Shown: positions 1 to 9,600 of the stretch, piece by piece
Numbering within the stretch: the stretch's first letter is position 1
How the letters are laid out: each line of letters starts with the position of its first letter
NCBI GenBank assembly: GCA_036924285.1
Contig: JAYKYS010000039.1
Coordinates: forward strand, 124,001-188,000
Reading direction: 5' to 3'
DNA length: 64,000 nt
Source: Asterella californica
Lineage: Eukaryota; Streptophyta; Marchantiopsida; Marchantiales; Aytoniaceae
The notes under the pieces: model-generated
Databases searched by the model: none
The model's input: only the letters and a program-made list of their open reading frames with translations
Told to the model about the DNA's origin: nothing
Program-made: the position numbers and the translations under genes

Positions 1-775
1 CTCCTTGGTTCCTCCGCTCTTTCAACTGCACTACATTGATCTTCAGATCCGCCAACGTTTCTGTTATCTGTCTTAGTTCATCTTGAAGATTAGGCGCCGG
101 AGGGTTGACAGCAACCACAGCAGGTGTGTTAACCACAGCAGAGGTGTTAACCACAGTAGGCGTCGGGATTCTCTGAGCAGCTCTACCACCGAGTGTAATC
201 CCTGCAACACTTGCCGCCTTTGCTTCTCCTAGAAGAACGTCATCATCTTCCAAACTCTCTTCCATTCGAACTGCAATTTCAATCGCCTTCGCCTTAGTGG
301 TGGGCTTCTCGTACTTCACCTGAGTTCTGATTTGAGGCCTCAAACCTGCCACAAAGTTCTTGGTAAGCATGGCCACAATTCCCACCATTGTAGCCTCCAC
401 ATTATCACCACTCTTCTTCAGTATAGTCTTGAAACGAGCCTCCAACTTCTCGGTCCTTTTTGCGTAAACCCTCACCTTCTCAGCATCTCCTTGCTTCAAG
501 AAGGTCACCTCGGTCATGAGCTTCTCATAGCTCTCATCCGGCAGAAAGTTCTCAATTAGGGCCTCCGTCAAGCTTTCCCATGTATCCATCTCAATCTTGT
601 TCCTTCTGTATTCCTCATACCAAGTCAATGCGGTATCCTCTAGGAAATCAGGTAATAGTGATGCCCACTCTTCCTTCTTCCTCTCATGGTTTCCTATGCA
701 TGCTCGCTTGAAATCTCGCACAAAGGTTTCTACATCCTCACCATCCTTTCCATAGAAAACCGGAAGCTTCCCCAT
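1..775 (-). CDS. Family A Gag (partial, C-terminus outside the window)
   Basis: The minus-strand frame opens at an ATG at 775-773 (MGKLPVFYGKDGEDVETF) and reads without a stop to the window edge, about 258 codons. It includes the retrotransposon Gag core (TALTWYEEY, then LIENFLPDESYEKL) and a predicted helical segment DLKINVVQLKERRNQG just before the edge. The same protein occurs in A1 at 32457-33379, where it is broken by stops; this copy looks intact over the visible part. Gag builds the virus-like particle. The zinc knuckle seen in A3 and A1 lies beyond the edge here. Confidence 0.75.
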   Translation of the reverse strand, partial: MGKLPVFYGKDGEDVETFVRDFKRACIGNHERKKEEWASLLPDFLEDTALTWYEEYRRNKIEMDTWESLTEALIENFLPDESYEKLMTEVTFLKQGDAEKVRVYAKRTEKLEARFKTILKKSGDNVEATMVGIVAMLTKNFVAGLRPQIRTQVKYEKPTTKAKAIEIAVRMEESLEDDDVLLGEAKAASVAGITLGGRAAQRIPTPTVVNTSAVVNTPAVVAVNPPAPNLQDELRQITETLADLKINVVQLKERRNQG

Positions 776-992
776 CTTAAATTCTTGATGTCTTCTCCTC
801 TCCTCAACACGATATCTCTCTTCGTTTTCTAATATAGGATGAACATTACTAACTCCATGCGAGCATAATCAACCATCGGTAGCAAGAAAGGAAAGGGTTC
901 CACCATAATCGCTTGTGCTATCTCCTCACCGAACGTATGCATGAGTCGCATCCTCATTGTCACCTTCTCCACCATCTGGATTACCATCTCCA
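776..992 (-). other. Leader between double-zinc ORF and gag of A2
   Basis: About 217 bases of non-coding leader between the zinc-motif ORF and the gag start. Nothing further is seen in it. Confidence 0.5.
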
Positions 993-1463
993 TCATGCGT
1001 TAGCTGAATTTTCGTCTGAAGATGGCAGCTTCTCCGTTTCAACTCCTTGCTCCTCTCTCAATCTTCTAGACGTAGATGCCAACAGGGCAATCACGTCTCC
1101 ACACTCGTGCTCCTTTGGCAAACCTTCAATTCCACAGTTTGAGCAGATGTTTTCGTCTTTAAAAACACGCGAAGGAGACGATGGACCAACTCGGAGACCT
1201 AGATCGATAGAACTCCTTCCTTCACGAGGGTTTTCTCTCTTGAATCTCACGGGACAACTTGCTGCATAGTGACCCAACCCTCTACAAAAGTAGCACCACG
1301 GTTCTGCCCTCAACTTCTTCTTGGAAGAGTCTTGCTTGTTTCTCTCCGTTCTCTCTTCAAATTCGACCTTTAACTCTCTAGAACGTTCGTCCACACCCAC
1401 TATGACATCAAGATTTTGAGGAAGGTTCCTAAGCCTCACTACCCACTCTTTCTGACCCTCCAT
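993..1463 (-). CDS. Family A ORF1, double zinc-motif protein
   Basis: A 156-aa ORF upstream of gag starting MEGQKEWVVRLRNLPQNL. It contains a canonical CCHC knuckle (CYFCRGLGHYAASC, CX2CX4HX4C) near residue 57 and a second metal-binding pattern (CSNCGIEGLPKEHEC, CX2CX8HXC) near residue 108. Copy A1 encodes a 158-aa relative (31767-32243) in which both motifs are kept. The spacing of the second motif is not that of a standard Gag knuckle. Plant Tat/Ogre elements often carry an extra ORF before gag, and this ORF sits in that place. Nucleic-acid binding is inferred from the CCHC motif; the real role is unknown. Confidence 0.7.
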   Translation of the reverse strand: MEGQKEWVVRLRNLPQNLDVIVGVDERSRELKVEFEERTERNKQDSSKKKLRAEPWCYFCRGLGHYAASCPVRFKRENPREGRSSIDLGLRVGPSSPSRVFKDENICSNCGIEGLPKEHECGDVIALLASTSRRLREEQGVETEKLPSSDENSANA

Positions 1464-1864
1464 GATCTTGACTTAAATTCGACCCCATGCAGATTTTGAT
1501 CGATTGGACTACCAGCTGAACTTCTGACAGCGATATCTTGAGCTCTGTAGCTCCAAAACTAGTGATCTTTGGATCAATAGATAGATCAGGAGCTTCTCCA
1601 GTCCGTCGTGAAGTTTCAAGGACGTCCGAGAAATACAGAGAAAATGACGATGACTGTAAACTCGATCAGAAAGCGAATCGTCTACACCTTCGGACTCTTA
1701 GTCTCTCCTCCTTTCAGTCTCAACGATAAGGACCATCACTCAAAGAACCCGATAAGAGTGATCTGATCCTCTACCCTCATGAACATATAGGATTATATGA
1801 ACCACTCTACTCTCAGATTTAAACTCTAACACTCGACACGTTCTCTTCAGCTGATTCTAACATC
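1464..1864 (-). other. A2 leader between the 56-aa ORF and ORF1
   Basis: About 400 bases without a convincing ORF. On the minus strand it contains one copy (near 1650) of the TTTACAGTCATCGTCA-type element that appears three times in the longer leader of copy A1 (30730-31160). Confidence 0.45.
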
Positions 1865-2035
1865 CTATGTGTACAGAATGTACAAGATGACCTCAAATGC
1901 ATCGTAGATGACAACCGGATACACGAATGGTTCTAAGGTCTCTAGCATGGCAGTAGCTCTAGCCTCTCCAAGAGTTCTCTCGATATGCTCTCTCATAACG
2001 TCCTTCTGTCTGATGTAAAACTGCACACGGAACAT
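1865..2035 (-). CDS. Family A ORF0, conserved 56-aa protein directly after the primer site
   Basis: Begins about 20 bases downstream of the primer-binding site. It starts MFRVQFYIR and ends PVVIYDAFEVILYILYT. Copy A1 encodes a 56-aa protein of exactly the same length (30471-30641); I count 45 of 56 identical residues with no gap and a near-invariant core EPFVYPVVIYDAFEVILYIL. The hydrophobic C-terminal third could be a membrane or packing helix. I do not recognise the family. An upstream in-frame ATG at 2116 would lie in the LTR and is less likely, because A1 keeps only the shorter form. Confidence 0.65.
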   Translation of the reverse strand: MFRVQFYIRQKDVMREHIERTLGEARATAMLETLEPFVYPVVIYDAFEVILYILYT

Positions 2036-2056
2036 ATCTCTCAAGCCTCCTAGTGA

Positions 2057-2079
2057 GGTCCCGGCAACGGAACCAAAAA
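2057..2079 (-). promoter_or_regulatory. Primer-binding site of A2
   Basis: Immediately after the LTR the minus strand reads TTTTTGGTTCCGTTGCCGGG. This resembles the TGGCGCCGTTGCCGGGG primer site complementary to tRNA-Asp that is typical of plant Tat/Athila elements, with two differences after TGG. Confidence 0.65.
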
Positions 2080-2864
2080 TGTGACCCTCAAGCTTGCTAC
2101 CGGTCCTGTCTCTCACCCAGGGTAAACCTCTGATGGCCTTTGCAGAGGCGCATCATGGAACTAGGAGGCCTCGACTAAATCCAACTCTCAACATTCTCAT
2201 ATCTCTTCCTCACTAGGAACGAGAACTCTCATGGAGACGCAGAGATGAAAAACACACCCTTTATAGATATGGCCTAACGGCTTCCAAATACAAAGCAAAG
2301 GGAGGATGAGAGATCACTCCACAACCCCTCTATTTATACTACTGCAAATTTACCATGGTAACTACTTGTAAATCTGATTTACTGCAATTTACCGAGACCA
2401 AGTCAAAGGTAAAAGTCCTAAGTCAAGAGTAGATTTCTCCTCTTTTGACTCCACTCTAATAATTAGGATTCTTCTAGAAGTATAAAGGAATCTTTGAAAG
2501 GAATCTCGGATTGCTCCTTACAAGACAAAATACTAACACATAATTGAGCCAAAAAGGTCAACAACCCTCTTGATTGTTTGACCCTTAAGTCTCTACAACC
2601 AATAAAAATCAGTCACGCATAAGACAAGAGTGTATTATTCACATCCTTGTCATTTTATGCACAACCAAACAAAATAGTAGTTCTCATACTTTAGAATATT
2701 CTAATATTCTGTCCTCAAATACCTCCAACTCTAACTGTGACTACTCCTAGTTTATCTGTCACTAACTTAGAGTATGGTCTAGCCTTAGGACTTATTTAGA
2801 AGACTCACCACCCATAGTTATAACTATCCATATATTTACTACTATGCAACCCCTAGGTGTTACA
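2080..2864 (-). repeat. 5' LTR of family A copy A2 (785 bp)
   Basis: The minus strand starts TGTAACACCTAGGGG at 2864 and ends GAGGGTCACA at 2080, the expected TG...CA termini. It is diverged from the LTRs of A1, A3 and A4 but shares the TATA region and the GATGGC/CTGGGTGAGAGACAGG tail. No second copy of this LTR is in the window. Confidence 0.75.
2331..2338 (-). promoter_or_regulatory. TATA box in A2 LTR
   Basis: TATAAATA on the minus strand, followed by GAGG. The same box stands at the corresponding point in the LTRs of A1, A3 and A4, about 350 bases before the LTR end. Confidence 0.6.
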
Positions 2865-2945
2865 GCTCCGCGTGCGACTCCAAGGTTTTGGAGTAGATCA
2901 AGATGTCGTCGATGTAAACGATGACAAACTCATCCATCTCCTCGC
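2865..2945 (-). pseudogene. 81-bp sliver of family C reverse transcriptase with the YIDD box
   Basis: On the minus strand these 81 bases encode EEMDEFVIVYIDDILIYSKT and a few further residues, the catalytic palm motif of a Ty3/Gypsy reverse transcriptase. It continues the reading frame that is cut at 11470 by the B1 insertion. Its other end is cut by A2 at 2864. The fragment is thus the only part of C visible between two insertions. Confidence 0.85.
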
Positions 2946-4227
2946 TGTCGCGCTACTTGGCGGCTACATGTTATATTTCTACTCCGACGCTTGAGTTTAA
3001 TAGTTCTAGAAGTTAGCTTATATTACTTCTAGCCGCTTATGTATATGTTTGACACCTTTGCATACGGTGTTATCACTATTTTGAGTCTTAGTAGGTTGAT
3101 TACCATGTTGATAGGGCTTAAGCTCATGGGTTGTATTTGCGTGTCGCCCATGCACGCTTTCTAGCTGATTTAAGTTATTTTTCGGGGCTGCGTGTCGTTT
3201 TAAGTAATTTAAGTTTTACGCTGGCACTCTAGGGGGTTTGACGTGGTAGCCTATGAGTAAAACTAAGTTGCCACGTGGTTTAGGGTACTAAAGGACAACC
3301 AAGTGGAGCTATGAACTCCCATTGGTCTGTTTTTGTCTTTAGTTTAACTCTAAATTTAGAAATCGAGCTCTAAAGGAGAGTTCGAGCATTTGGTGAGGGA
3401 TCTTCGAAATCTGAGAGCACAGGTAGAGAGGTCTCGTCATGCCAAGCACTTCCAGTGAAAATTTCGATCGATTTGAGTCAATAAAGACGGAGTTATGAGC
3501 AATTGAAGTTCGGATTGTGTCAAAACTGAATCATTCTTGTTGGATTTAGGGTTTTCAGTGTCATTCACAGCAGATTTGAGGAAATTGCTTCAAAACTTCG
3601 AGGTTGTGTTCTCCGCCAGCAGGGCTATGATTTCACAAAAAGTTTCATATCGATTGAGCAACTGAGTAATTCAGGGCGGCCGCTGAAGCTGAGGGGGTCT
3701 GAAAAGCTCTTAATCTAGAGCAGCGACTTCAGAGGAGGAGATCTACAGTTCTGTGTACATTCAGGAGTCCCAACTTCACAGGGATGCTCAGCACCCTGTA
3801 GACTGCAAATCCTGTAAGAAACTTTGAAATTGATCGAGCCAAACTCCTGTTATAGGTTGAAATAGCCAGCTAGGTACCAGAAATTGCCGTAGTTTTCTTG
3901 CTCAAAACCTTTCTGTTCATATCTCCGTGTCAGAATTTGATCTCAGGCTGAAATTTCGTCTGTGAGTTCAGTAGTACCTCATTTGCATGTAGGGGAAGTT
4001 TAGAGGTCTAAACCTTCATAGTTTTCCTCTCCGTGAGTGTCAAAGTTCACCGCCGAATCCTATTACTGCCAGCTAGACCTGAATTTCGCCTTCTGGGTAT
4101 ATTACTAGATCTTACACATCTGTGTGAGTGTTTATAGCCCTATTGTGACCTGAAAGCCAACCTCTTGAGTGAACAACCACAGCCAGAAGCCCGGCGCTTT
4201 CCTAGGTAGACGGATTACACTCCGACA
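2946..4227 (+). repeat. 5' LTR of B1
   Basis: Runs from TGTCGCGCTACTTGG to CACTCCGACA, 1282 bp, matching 10188-11469 with three visible substitutions. I see no clear TATA box; the position that reads GCTCTAAAGG here reads GATATAAAGG in the B2 5' LTR (near 23390). The first 135 bases differ completely from those of the B2 LTRs. Confidence 0.92.
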
Positions 4228-4239
4228 TACTCTCTCTTT

Positions 4240-4258
4240 TGGTGAACTCGACGTGAAA
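4240..4258 (+). promoter_or_regulatory. Candidate primer-binding site of B1
   Basis: TGGTGAACTCGACGTGAAA begins 12 bases after the LTR end with the TGG expected opposite a tRNA CCA tail. I cannot name the tRNA. Confidence 0.35.
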
Positions 4259-4304
4259 CACCTAGGGTGGGAGTTTTCTTAAGAGTGTTACAGGATCAGA
4301 TATC

Positions 4305-6677
4305 ATGGCCAACCAAGGATCATCAAGTGGAGGTGCTGCTGCTGCTCAGCAACCTATTCAGTTTGATGCTGCTACGATGAAGATGTTCCAGGCTTTTTCC
4401 ATGTTCATGCAGCAGCAGCAGAGCACAGAGAGGAAGGAGGTGTTAGCAACCAAGGCGTTGCAATCTGTGGTGCACCAGATGGACCAGTTCAAGGGTACAG
4501 ATATTTCCAAGTATGTGCGATACTATGCTAGGGAGATGGAGGTGAACAAGGTGCCTGAGAAGGAGATGGTGGAGAACTTTGAGCTTGCTGTTGTCCCTGA
4601 GATTCGTGGGCGTGTGAAGGAGCTCAAGCAGCAGCAAGGACAGAGTTGGGAGAGCTTTATGCGAGCTTTGAAGGAGGAGTACTACACTGAAGATTCAGAG
4701 AGGGTGACCAAGAGAACGTTCTTGGAGTGGGTGGTTAAGCCCAACAAAGGTTTGTCTGTAAATGAGTTGTTAAGAGAGTTTGATCGTCAATATGCTCAGC
4801 TTTCTAGGACAGAAAAGCTTACACTAGAGGTGGAGAAGACAGAGCTTTTTCTACAAGCAGCGGACGTGACTATTCAGGAGAAGCTTGAGCTATTGTTGGA
4901 AGACAAGAGTGAGGAGAGAGGATTGAAGACTGATTGGAAGGAGGTTGAAGAGGCTGTCTCTTTGCTGACCAAGAGACAGAGAAGAAGGGACAAGGTGGTG
5001 GTAAGTGAAGCAGCACCTCTGATAATTCCTGTCAAGCAGTTGCTTGCTAAGCCTGCTTTGGTAATTGCTAGAGAGGAAGACTCACCGCTTGATGAGTTGA
5101 TTAAGGGTATGAAGGAGCTTAAGCTTAAGCTCACTAGGTTAGAAGAGAAGGAGCAGAATGTACAGCCTGCTATGCAGAGACCTCAGATGAGAGAAGGCTT
5201 TGTTCATCGTTGTATATGGTGTGATAGCCTAGACCATGTAAGAAGAGATTGTGGGGAGTTTTCAGATGCATTGAGGAAGGATCTTATCTTCTTCAAAGAT
5301 GGTAAGATCCATTTGAGAGAGACTGGGATGATGCTGGGAACCAACTTTGGCAAGGGTGGTATGAAGAGACTTGTAAATGATATATCAACATCACATGCTG
5401 TTTCTCTTGTGAATGCTGCTACGTGTGGAGTGAAAGTGGAAATGGAGAGAGAGAAAGGGACTACTGGGTTGTGGTCAGATGTAGTGCGGTCCGTAGCTAG
5501 AACAGAGTTAGACAAGGATGTGCTACGGAGGGTTGGCAACTCAATTCGAGAAACTACAGGATGGAATGACCCTGTGGACACTATGTCAGTGCATGCTTAT
5601 GTTGCAAGAAGTCAGCATGAAGCTCTATTAGAAGAAAAACGTAGGAGAGAGGATGCAGGCGAGGCTTCTACAGCCAAACGACCTGCTACAAGGAGTGAAA
5701 GGGCTAGACCAGATGCAAGGCAGGAGACAACACCTACTCGGGAGGAGACTATGGAGGATCTACCATCTACAACACCAAAGGAGAAGGAGAGAAGCAAGGA
5801 GAAGGGTAAGATGCCTGCATACAAACTTCAGTCTGACATTGAGATTGCTACAGACTTGAAGCAGGTGTTAGAGAACCGTATCTTGAATGGGAAAGTTGAG
5901 TTTACTTTGGGTGAGATTCTTGGGATTGCAAAGCGTGAGTTCCATGAGGTTATCATAGATATCATCAAGAGGAAACGTCAGATTTTGGGTGAAGCAGCTA
6001 CGCTTAACGCTCTAGGGACCAAACTGTCGGAGGATGAGGAAGATGAGATTGCTGGTTACTGCTCTCAAGTATCAGAGGGAAGATCAGATCAGCACGTGAG
6101 GTTTGAAGATGAGGTGGAAGCATCGCAGAAGAGCCATTATTCTCACAACCATTGGGCGAGAGCAACCACAGAGACCTTAGTGAAGCTGGGAGATCTAGAG
6201 GAACCTGTGGTGGCATTGATTGATCATGGCTCAGAGATTAATCTGATGTCTAAGGAGTTGTACAAGCGTGGGAGGTGGCCTATAGACACCGACCATGGAT
6301 GGCTTATCCGTGCTGCCAACAACCAGCGAGGAGAACTCTATGGTGCTTGCCCCAACATCAAGGTAACTGTGGGTGACATTAGTGATGTTCAGAATTTCTT
6401 TGTGCAAGACATGTCAACCTATCCTATCATTCTAGGGCAGCCTTACATTACTGCTGTTAGAATGGAGACACGAGTTATGGATGATGGTTCAGCCTATGCT
6501 AGGATACGTAGTAGAGACGGCAAAAGAGCTGTTCAGTTTTTGACTGTTGCTGCAGAACATGAGAGGAATCGTGATAGCTTGAGAGATCGTCCACTACCTA
6601 AGATTACTCAGGAGTTTAGAGAGTCTAGGGGTTTTGGCAGAGTACCATTGAAGAGCGAGACTTCAACGGTACAGTAG
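4305..6677 (+). CDS. Family B Gag-protease polyprotein (790 aa)
   Basis: The ATG at 4305 is the first after the leader (MANQGSSSGG). The N-terminus is Ala/Gln-rich; a helical Gag core follows. A zinc knuckle CIWCDSLDHVRRDC (CX2CX4HX4C) lies near residue 303, then a charged Lys/Glu/Arg-rich linker (about 450-520). Near residue 638 is ALIDHGSEINLMSKELY, which occupies the place of the retropepsin D(T/S)G loop, with His replacing Thr/Ser, and LGQPYI near 710 matches the second protease motif (ILGxP-like). B2 keeps DHGS too, so it is a family trait. The stop at 6675-6677 lies at the edge of the frameshift structure. Gag assembles particles; the protease would mature the polyprotein. Confidence 0.9.
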   Translation: MANQGSSSGGAAAAQQPIQFDAATMKMFQAFSMFMQQQQSTERKEVLATKALQSVVHQMDQFKGTDISKYVRYYAREMEVNKVPEKEMVENFELAVVPEIRGRVKELKQQQGQSWESFMRALKEEYYTEDSERVTKRTFLEWVVKPNKGLSVNELLREFDRQYAQLSRTEKLTLEVEKTELFLQAADVTIQEKLELLLEDKSEERGLKTDWKEVEEAVSLLTKRQRRRDKVVVSEAAPLIIPVKQLLAKPALVIAREEDSPLDELIKGMKELKLKLTRLEEKEQNVQPAMQRPQMREGFVHRCIWCDSLDHVRRDCGEFSDALRKDLIFFKDGKIHLRETGMMLGTNFGKGGMKRLVNDISTSHAVSLVNAATCGVKVEMEREKGTTGLWSDVVRSVARTELDKDVLRRVGNSIRETTGWNDPVDTMSVHAYVARSQHEALLEEKRRREDAGEASTAKRPATRSERARPDARQETTPTREETMEDLPSTTPKEKERSKEKGKMPAYKLQSDIEIATDLKQVLENRILNGKVEFTLGEILGIAKREFHEVIIDIIKRKRQILGEAATLNALGTKLSEDEEDEIAGYCSQVSEGRSDQHVRFEDEVEASQKSHYSHNHWARATTETLVKLGDLEEPVVALIDHGSEINLMSKELYKRGRWPIDTDHGWLIRAANNQRGELYGACPNIKVTVGDISDVQNFFVQDMSTYPIILGQPYITAVRMETRVMDDGSAYARIRSRDGKRAVQFLTVAAEHERNRDSLRDRPLPKITQEFRESRGFGRVPLKSETSTVQ

Positions 6678-6692
6678 AGATAGGGTTCTCGC
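6629..6692 (+). promoter_or_regulatory. Candidate -1 programmed ribosomal frameshift signal (slippery heptamer plus H-type pseudoknot)
   Basis: The heptamer G_GGT_TTT (6629-6635) is in register with the gag codons. A 6-nt spacer (6636-6641) follows. Stem 1 pairs 6642-6646 with 6668-6672 and 6648-6653 with 6661-6666, with one A/C mismatch between, 11 layers in all. Of the 7-nt loop 6654-6660, GCGAGA (6655-6660) pairs with TCTCGC at 6687-6692 to make a 6-bp stem 2; loop 1 is 1 nt and loop 3 is 14 nt. The -1 frame has a TAG at 6626-6628, directly before the heptamer, and is open from there into pol. Confidence 0.82.
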
Positions 6693-9600
6693 CTGATCCA
6701 GTAGAGCAAGAAGCTTTATCCACTAGCTTCTTAGGACTGACATCATGTGGATCAGTGTGTTATAGGAAGGTTGAGAATCTGAAGAGGTTTGAGAGACAAC
6801 ATGTGAAGTATGTACAACAGTCTTTGAGAGATAGTGGAGAGTTAGCAGGAGATGAATACATATCTGGAGTGTTTGAAGAGCAGTATTTGGTAGATACTAT
6901 AGGGGAGTTGAAATCTATATTAGAAAGCTCTACAGATGATGTAGATAGAGTGGTGAGAGTGAGCTCCAAGGAGCTTTATGATGTAATTGATAAGTTTATA
7001 GATCGACAAGAAGTGTATGTGGAGACCAAGTACAAGTCAGTGGCAAAGAAAGTCAAACCAGTGGCTTTGCCTTTGCCACTCGATTACAATCAGAAGATGG
7101 AGCAAGCTGCACGAGAACCCACGCTCAGAGGACCGAGAAGAATTGGGCACCAGTTCACAGAAACAACACTGAAGGAGCTGAAGATTGGAGGTGATGGATT
7201 TCTTATCGAGCAAGAGAAGAAGAGCTTCAGGGAGATGCTATCTAGGCATGGTAAGGCGTTTGCGTTTGAGTCACATGAAGTAGGATGTGTAGATCCAAGT
7301 GTGGTTGCACCTATGGTAATCTTTACTATACCGCATGTGCCTTGGAATCTACGTCCTATCCCTGTACCTAGAGCTCATCTACCAAAGCTGATAGACTTGC
7401 TCAATGAGAGGATTAGGATGGGTATCTTGGAACCATCTATAGCTCCCTACTCTAGCAGATGGTTTACTGTTCCGAAGAAGAGTGGAGCTTTGAGATTTAT
7501 TCAAGATATGCAGCCAGTTAACAAGGTGACTATCAGGAATATGGGTATAGGACCTATTGTAGACGAGTTTGCAGAGGCTTTTGCTGGTCGTGCTATCTAT
7601 TCAATGGGAGACTTATATTCAGGTTACGATCAGTTTCAGTTATCCTCTGAGAGTAGAGACTTGACTACAATGAGGACACCTCTGGGGTTACTAAGGATGT
7701 GCACCTTGCCACAAGGTGCTACCAATTCTGTAGCACATATGATGAATGGCATGAATAAAGTTTTGAGGGATTTCATTCCTGAAAAAACTATGCCATTCCT
7801 TGATGATGTGCCGATCAAAGGGTGTGCTGAGGAGGAGAAGAATGAGGTAATAGATCAGAGGGGGTGCCGTAAGTTTGTTGCAGATCACATAGCCGACTGT
7901 GATAAGATATTGAGTCGACTGGAGGAGGTTCATTTGACTTTATCAGGAGCAAAGTCTGTATTTGGAGAACATGAGGTGTTAATAGTGGGACATCTGTGTG
8001 GATCTTATGGTCGGAAACCTTGTCCAAACAAGGTTGATGCCATCCGAAGGATGAAGGAGACATGTGGATCGGTTACTGAGGTCAGAAGGTTTCTAGGTGC
8101 ATGTGTGTTTTATCATATATGGATTCCACACTTTGCACATGTAGCAGATCCGTTGTACAAGTTGCTGAGGAAGGGGCAGAGATTTCAGTGGCACGAGGAG
8201 CAAAGCGAGTCTATGAAGAAGTTGAAGGATCTGTTGTCTTCACCACCAACTCTACGGAGGGTAACATATGAGTTGGGCAGACCTGTTATCCTTACTGTTG
8301 ATACTAGTCCTATTGGCATTGGGTGGGCTATAGGACAGGATGATGAGGATGGAAATAGATATGTGGTGCGTTTTGGAGCTAAGGTGTTAAGTTCACGGCA
8401 GAGAGACTACCCTCAAGTCAAGAGAGAGCTATGGGGAGTAGTTACTGCGATGAAGAGTGATAAGGAATACTTGATAGGAGCACCTGTGGTTGTGGAGACA
8501 GATTGCTTACCTCTCTTGGGAATGATCACTAGCTGTACAACTCCAGATATTGCTATGTTGAGGTGGATAGCATATATCAAGTCCTTGAACCCAGAGTTTA
8601 GACATATCGCAGGAAAGGATAATCCTGTGGCAGATATGTTATCAAGGGCTATGTATTACGATGAGAAAGAAATGATAGATGATCAGGAGGATGTGGGAAC
8701 AGAGTTCTATTCTAGTGCTCTTGCTAGAAGGGATAGAAGCTGTTTTGTAGCCTCGTTGGAGTTTTTTGAGGAAACTATGTACGATGGCGAGTGGTTGGAT
8801 CTTGGGCGCTATTTGAGTTCATTGGAAAGGCAAGAAGGCTGGTCTGATGCAGATTTCAAGAGGATCCGTAGAACAGCTTATGGGTACTTTTTATATGGAG
8901 GACATCTATGGAAGCGCCCTAAGCTACAAGGAGGTGTACCACAGCGGGTGGTATGTGACCTAGAATTGCAGCAGAAGCTGATCAAGGAGTTCCATGAGAG
9001 TCTATGGGCCGGTCATAGAGGAGTTTGGGCTACATTTGCCAAGATAAAGGAGAAGTACTGGTGGAAGGGTATGTATAAGGATGTAGTGCAGTTTGTTTCA
9101 TCCTGTATACCTTGCCAGATGTATTCCAACGTACGTCATCGTGATGGATTGCATCCTACTTATCCTTTAGCCATTCATTACAAATGGGTAGTTGATCTGG
9201 TAACTATGCCATTTGGACTTGGACAAATGAGGTATCTAGTCTTGGCTAGAGAAGATCTATCTAACCAAGTCGAAGGCCGTGCCTTGAGGACGAAGACCAC
9301 TGCTAGTGTCTGCCGCTTTCTACTTGAAGATGTTATTTGTAGATATGGGTGTGTGGGAAAGATTACTGCAGATAGGGGTGAGCTGGATTCACAAGAAGCA
9401 GTTGAGTTCTTCAAGCGATTGGGGATCAAGTTGGCGTTAACCACTGCTTACAATCCTGAAGGGAATGGCAAGAGCGAAAGAGGTCATCCGCCAATCATCA
9501 AAGCTTTGGTAAAAGCTTGCAAGGGTAAGATCCGTGAATGGCCTAGACTGCTACCGTTTGCTTTATGGGCAGACCGTACAACTCATAGTACCGTTACAGG

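Larger units (their letters stand above)
1..2864 (-). mobile_element. Family A LTR retrotransposon, copy A2, 5' portion (Tat/Athila-like Ty3/Gypsy)
   Basis: Read on the minus strand, the order is 5' LTR (2864 to 2080), a primer-binding site, a 56-aa ORF, a double-zinc-motif ORF, then gag, which runs off the left edge of the window. Two other copies support the family: A1 (29513-34556) shares the same 5' order and A3 (15648-20189) supplies the pol half. The primer site resembles the Asp-tRNA type used by plant Tat/Athila elements, which is the main lineage clue. The LTR start abuts a reverse transcriptase fragment of family C at 2865, so A2 inserted into C. The other end is outside the window, so no target duplication can be checked. 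Confidence 0.8.

Noticed and set aside
6755..6757. Independent start of pol at 6755
   Set aside because: The codon is GTG, the frame is open upstream to 6629, and a frameshift signal explains the expression.
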